Source of the DNA: Terfezia claveryi
Lineage: Eukaryota > Ascomycota > Pezizomycetes > Pezizales > Pezizaceae
Assembly (NCBI GenBank): GCA_015179025.1
Contig: WHUX01000037.1
Coordinates: 62,001-126,000 of the forward strand
DNA length: 64,000 nt
Direction: 5' to 3'
The position numbers and the translations under genes are program-made. This document shows, piece after piece, positions 58,743-64,000 of this stretch. Each line of letters opens with the position of its first letter. The stretch's first letter is position 1. The notes below the pieces were generated by a model. That model ran no database searches and was not told where the DNA came from. It worked only from the letters and a program-made list of their open reading frames with translations.

Positions 58743-61700
58743 ATGGCAGGCTTGAATGATCCTCTCAACTTCATCAAGGCTGAAAACTATTTCGGCACGG
58801 GAACCTATTGGACTGGACCTACCAAAATTGTTAGCGTAAACCAAACCGCCCCCACTACAGCAGTATCTCCAACCCACTGGCGTGCTGTCAATGTTACCTT
58901 CAATGATAAGACAATTGCAGTCATTCAATTTATCAGGCCAACTGTGTTCAGAGTTCGTTATGACCCTGCTGTAGCAAATGCAAATGATTACGAGGACTTC
59001 AGTTCGTGAGTGTCTATTTCTCGCGTCTATGCGCCTTTGTATGTAGGATCTGTGCAATTAATCATTATTCTATATTTGACAGCCGTGTCGTCATTGGAAA
59101 AACTACCTCTGGGCTCGTTAGGGATTTGGATGAATTTGCTGGTATCACTTGGAGCGTCAACCTTAACGACATGGGAGATTATTGGTCCTTGGTAGTACGT
59201 ATTTTGTGCCCCGTGCTTCTCCTTGGCAATTTCATCAGTACTGACTTGTTACCCTAAACCAGTCTTCTGTGACCGTGGTGGAGGAAAATAACAAAGGGCA
59301 TTATCAAGAGGGGGATGGACTTAAAATTAATCTCTTCAAGAACCCCTTCCGCATTCAGGTCAAGAATCCCTGTTTATATTATACATCCTGTTATATTAAT
59401 TGTTACAATGGGTCCATAGGCCGTTCGTACTTTGACTCCACTTCCAGATCCTTATCCGATTCCAGGTTACGGGAATCTTAAGGAGAGGAGGGCGGACCGA
59501 GTTATCTGGCAAACATCCCCTGAGACTTTCCGTACATACATTCATCCTGACCATCCTAAGGTTCTCAAGAATGTCATTTTGGATGTTATCAAACCTGGAC
59601 CTGCTGAATACGTTGGTTTCGGGGAGCAAGGAGGCATGGACTTCATGAAAAAGCCTACTTTCATGAACTACTTCAGTAAGTCAGGTCCAAATATCTAGTC
59701 GAAGAGGTTGGCCCTTTTAATGTGTCGACAGACTTCGATAATATGCAATATCAACAAGTCTACAACCATGGCCCACTGGACAGCAGGGAGCCTCTGTTAG
59801 TAGTCTAATTCTCCCAGTTAAATGCAAAGAGCTAATATCAATAGTTACCACTCTGACCCATTCTGGATGGAAGTCAATTCCAACCCAGAGCATGCGAATG
59901 TAACCGCTGCCTACCTTGATAACTACTCTCAGATCTTTTTGGATTTTGGAAAAACAAACTCGGGTTACATCAAGATCGGAACAAGGTTCAATGCCATGGA
60001 TATTTACATTATCAGTGCAGATAACGTCCCGGAGTGTGTAAGGTGGGTGACATAATTCCCTTCCTATATCTATCCTTTTACCATCGTTAGCTGATTCCTG
60101 TGCTAGATTGTATACTGGTATTGCTGGGCGCCCGAAATTGAAACCCAGATATGTCTTGGGTAACCATCAAGCTTGTATGTCGTTCTCTCTTCATTTTGTA
60201 TATCGAGAGTTTAATGATCTGTAAATATTAGGTTATGGATACGCGACAAAGGAAGACTGTGAAGCGGTGGTCAAACAATATCGCGATTCTGGAATCCCAT
60301 TTGACGGATTATGCATTGATATAGACCTTCAAGTCAGTATAGCCATATAATGATTCTGACAGGTGATATATACAGATGCTAAGCTAATGATGCTGGTACA
60401 ATATAGGACGGCTTCAGAACTTTCACAACTAATGACGTGACGTTCCCTAACTTCAAGGATATCATGACTGATTTTCGTAACAAAGGTGTGAAGTGCTCTA
60501 CGAATATAACTCCAGTCATTAGTATCAATGATCGCGCCCAGGGCTATTCAACGCTTCAGGAGTTGGTTACAAAAGGGTACGTTGTGGTGACTATTGTTTA
60601 TGGTATTTCACTAACTAAATCGAAAACAGCTATTTCGTTTATGACAAACGCTACCTAGTAGGGACAAGCGGAAAACCTGAAGACGTTCGATACGTTTGCT
60701 ACGGGGGAGGAAGCTTCTATGAGGTTGACCCGAACTGTGTCCCATGCCGACCCGATTTTGGGGATCAATAGTAGGTCAAAATTCTACCCCTTAGACATGA
60801 TAGTGGTTGCTTATACTGCCCGTGCACTTGCACAGCAATTTCCCTGAGAACTTCAATGTGCAGAATTACGGGTACCACGGTGGTGTCAGTTACGGATACG
60901 GCAATGGAACAGTACGCTTTTGCAATTCCTCAACATATTGCTGGCTAATTTAATCATTTTGATAGGCTGGTTACTATCCAGACCTCAACAGAAAGGAAGT
61001 CCGTGAGTGGTGGGGAAAGCAATACACTTACCTTATGGAGTCTGGCTTGGAATTTGTTTGGCAAGATATGACCACCCCCGCCATCCATACATCATATGGT
61101 GACATGAAAGGGTAAGTACCAGCTAAAGCCTACCAATCATTGTCAGCACACTAATATAACATGAACACTTCAGATTTCCAACCCGCCTTGTAGTCAGCGC
61201 AGACTCTGAGCCGGAGTCGACAATAGCACCAAAAGAGCTCCTCGCTATCGAGAATTGGGCTCTCTATTCGTACAACCTTCATAAAGCTACCTTCCGCGGG
61301 CTTGATAAACTACCTTCCAGGGTCGGGAAACGTAATTTCATTTTAGGTCGAGGAAGCTTTTCCGGAGCTTTTCGTTTTGCGGGTTTGTGGACAGGTGACA
61401 ATGCGAGTACATGGGATTTCTGGAGGATCACAGTTTCACAGGTCCTTTCCGTAGGGCTAAACGGTGTAAGTATCGCGGGTGCTGATATGGGTGGTTTTGA
61501 ACCAGCAATTGGAAAAGATGGGCGGGAGGAGAAATACTGCAGTCCAGAGCTCCTTATCCGTTGGTACTCAGGGTCAGTCCTCTTGCCCTGGTTCAGGAAT
61601 CACTATGTTGGAGCAAAAAAGAATAGGAAATGGTTTCAGGTAAGTGTTTGGTTTCTCTCAACGTCACCTTCCATACTTTGGGTACAGCACTTACGCAGGG

Positions 61701-63050
61701 TCACTATAGGAACCATACGCATACCCCATCCACTGGGACTCCCATCAAAATGAATTGGCCGGTTTGAAATGGCTCTACTATGGTGTGGAGAAGATCTGCA
61801 AATACTATGTAGAGCTCAGATACTCTCTCATCCAGGTCCTTTACGACGCTATGTTCGAGAATCAGTTGAACGGACTCCCTGTCGCACGATCAATGGTATG
61901 ACCAAATTCAAACTGATATTGCATCTATACATTTATTAAGGAACGCTAAATAATATTTGTCAATCTAGCTTCTTACTGATGTTCAAGATTCTACCTTTTT
62001 CAATGAAAGTCAGGCTTACCTTGACAATCAGTACGTCACTGGCCGTGACATCCTCGTCGCCCCCATCCTTCAGCCAAAGGATACAGTCCCAGGGGAGAAT
62101 AGGGATGTCTACCTTCCCCGCGGAAATTTCTGGTACCAGTCGAACTTGAGACCATGGGACGATCAAGGGGCACCACTCCTCAATGCAGTCGAAGGTGGTA
62201 GTGTCATTACTTACACTGCAGGCATTCCGACTAGTGACAATGACGATGAGAATTACAAGCAATATCCGTACGTGGTGCCAATGTTTATCAGGGAGGGTAA
62301 GTAAATTTTGCAATTCGCTACTTAATGGAAGCATTCTGACACGGGATATTTCAGGTGCTATCATTCCACAACTGCAAGTCCGCCCATATGTTGGGGATAT
62401 TAGCAGTGGTCCAAATCATATCAAGTTCAATATCTACCCGGGCAAGGATAATGTATGTTGACAGGTCATTGCCATCGTGTAGGAAACTTTTGAGCTAATT
62501 GTGGGATGTACCAGACATACTCGACGTACCTCGATGATGGCGTCAGCCGCGACAGTGCGCCTACTGATATAATTAGGCACAAGATGGAGTTAAAGAAGAT
62601 CCAGGCGATCAAAGTAAACAAGCCAGACGAGGAACTGAAACATGACCAGCTTGACCCTGAGGCAAAGGCATACTACCGTCAGGTCTCGGTGAAACAGGTA
62701 AGTTGCCACATGACTCTGAACATCTACTCATCAGAGTGAATACTTATACAAGCGATAAATAGACTACTGGAACCCCGGTTACTGATGGCTCAACAAGGAC
62801 CATTACAGTTGAGACTGAGCACGACTTGTATGATCCAATTCGAGAATTGGGTGCTTCTTACACGCTTAAGCTCTGGTATCCTCCTAGCGCACAACTCGGG
62901 AACTACAACGTGACTATCACCTCTGAGGCTCCTGAAACAACTCCCGAATATGAGGTTTTGCAGGATAATACCCTGAAGACTCTCGTCGTCACGGTCAAGG
63001 AGACGATCGGTAAATCTCCATCTATTGTGATTACCGCTAAGCCTCAGTAA
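58743..63050 (+). CDS. Alpha-1,4-glucan lyase (GH31), intact, 18 exons
   Basis: Exons: 58743-59005, 59083-59191, 59263-59358, 59420-59675, 59732-59795, 59845-60042, 60107-60174, 60232-60332, 60407-60576, 60630-60770, 60836-60911, 60966-61111, 61174-61639, 61710-61895, 61969-62296, 62355-62452, 62515-62697, 62763-63050. All 17 introns are GT-AG and all phases close: 1,078 aa, near the ~1,066 aa of Morchella lyases. The enzyme (EC 4.2.2.13) cleaves starch or glycogen from the non-reducing end by elimination, giving 1,5-anhydro-D-fructose. Marks: start MAGLNDPLNFIKAENYFGTG, RPTVFRVRYDP, FDKTNSGYI-like (FGKTNSGYIKIGTRF), GVSYGYGNG, FVWQDMTTPAIHTSYGDMKG with the nucleophile Asp548, and AGADMGGFEP with acid/base Asp667. 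WQDMTT, not the WxDMNE of alpha-glucosidases, marks the lyase branch. No signal peptide, so the protein is probably intracellular. It is the only intact metabolic gene within ~10 kb. Confidence 0.97.
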
Positions 63051-64000
63051 ACTAGAAGACTATTTTGGGTCGTTGGTCAAGAAATCGCTGGAGAGAAGTT
63101 GGGATATTAATGCGATATTGAGACTAGTGTTACTATTTCATTTGAGTCGTTTAAGCTGGAAAGAAGGGTGAAAGAGATCGCAAATCGGCAAGGGAAATTG
63201 GAGAAATGGGGATTTGGAGATTTGAAGGGATGGAAAATCATATGGTGAAAAAGGTCTGGGATTGAGGATGTGGAAAGGTGGATAATCAGTATTTCTTTAT
63301 TAGCTAGCAGTACTAATTACTGGAAAGAACCAGGCTATCTATGGCAAATTTTAATTCAGTGATTCCAGATTCCAGATAGAAAAGGTACCGTGTGCTAGTT
63401 CCACAGGCCTATGTCGGGTCAAGGCAGCAACAGGGGAGGAGACAAAGTTGTGGTGTGTCCATTTACATGGTTTGACAGCTAATCGATGACCGATTTAGGT
63501 ACCACCAGTTTTATCAGATCGCCAACCTATAAACGGCTGTCAATCTAGTGATCCACTTCATATAAGTAGCCCAATTCTCCCTGCGATCACCTGCCTAATA
63601 CCTCTTGTTCAAGTCCTTTCCTAGCTGCTCAACACGTTTGACGCTTCGGTAGAACCCCGTTTTTAAACCCGCAACCCCCCAATGAGATCTTAATCAACCA
63701 TGAGGTTGGAAAGAAACCATTGTGAGCATAGCCTCACATGAAGTTTCTGGATAGGGAGAGATAGTTAACTCCTAGTGGATTGTAGTTTGCACTACTGTAG
63801 GAATAACATATAGAATAACGTGTATATAGGTACCGGTCAGGTTTTCAGACTATTGCGGATATTTTGAGGATGTGTCGGAGTGTTTTCCCGTCAACATACG
63901 TTTATGCCCATGATCACTTGCAGGTTGAGTAAGGGACCACTGACTCGAACTTGCGTCTCGGATGATCACATTCGTGCCATTAAGTCTCCGGTTTTTTAGA
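63051..64000. other. Downstream of glucan lyase, no gene seen
   Basis: Probable 3' untranslated region, then AT-rich intergenic DNA to the window end. No open frame of interest. Confidence 0.6.

Noticed and set aside
58743..63050. An ordinary GH31 alpha-glucosidase
   Set aside because: The nucleophile motif is WQDMTT rather than WxDMNE, and the whole length and N-terminus match glucan lyases.

Overview
The window is nuclear DNA of a filamentous ascomycete. Genes have many short GT-AG introns (about 45-125 bp), often with CTAAC/CTAAT branch points, and the housekeeping genes are fungal orthologues. An intact alpha-1,4-glucan lyase at the right end points to Pezizomycetes (Pezizales), because characterised fungal members of that enzyme family come from Morchella and Peziza. 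The species cannot be named from sequence alone.

Layout. The left part (0-23.9 kb) is a compact housekeeping region: a Sel1-like mitochondrial protein (partial), an F-box protein, a Cys-rich zinc-binding protein, ALG6, the N-terminal glutamine amidase NTAQ1, a YEA4-type UDP-GlcNAc transporter, a gene-poor 16-20 kb stretch, the RNA polymerase III subunit RPC25, the cytochrome oxidase assembly factor COA3 and COP9 signalosome subunit 4. From 24 to 32 kb is a transposon graveyard: a LINE with RT and RNase H, a Tc1-like transposase relic, and terminal-repeat fragments. From 32 to 40.2 kb genes return: a coiled-coil protein, the MPS1 spindle-checkpoint kinase, mitochondrial ribosomal protein bL21m and the 60S assembly factor NSA2.

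From 40 to 58 kb is a second repeat-rich block. It holds a broken PIF/Harbinger transposase with its Myb-like partner, a decayed GH35 beta-galactosidase, a small spliced CsbD-like gene, a Helitron-derived mini-gene, a tRNA-derived SINE-like unit, two complete MITEs, a long-armed inverted-repeat element and an unrecognised intact 611-codon ORF. An 18-exon, fully open alpha-1,4-glucan lyase gene (58,743-63,050) closes the window.

The housekeeping genes do not form one pathway; several sit as divergent pairs (RPC25/COA3, bL21m/NSA2, NTAQ1/YEA4). The most distinctive biology is the glucan lyase (starch or glycogen to 1,5-anhydro-D-fructose), isolated among transposons next to a dead glycosidase gene. 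Also notable are several extremely short exons, including an exon that is only the ATG of NSA2, and a MITE family with the terminal repeat GTCTGGTTGGCAC.
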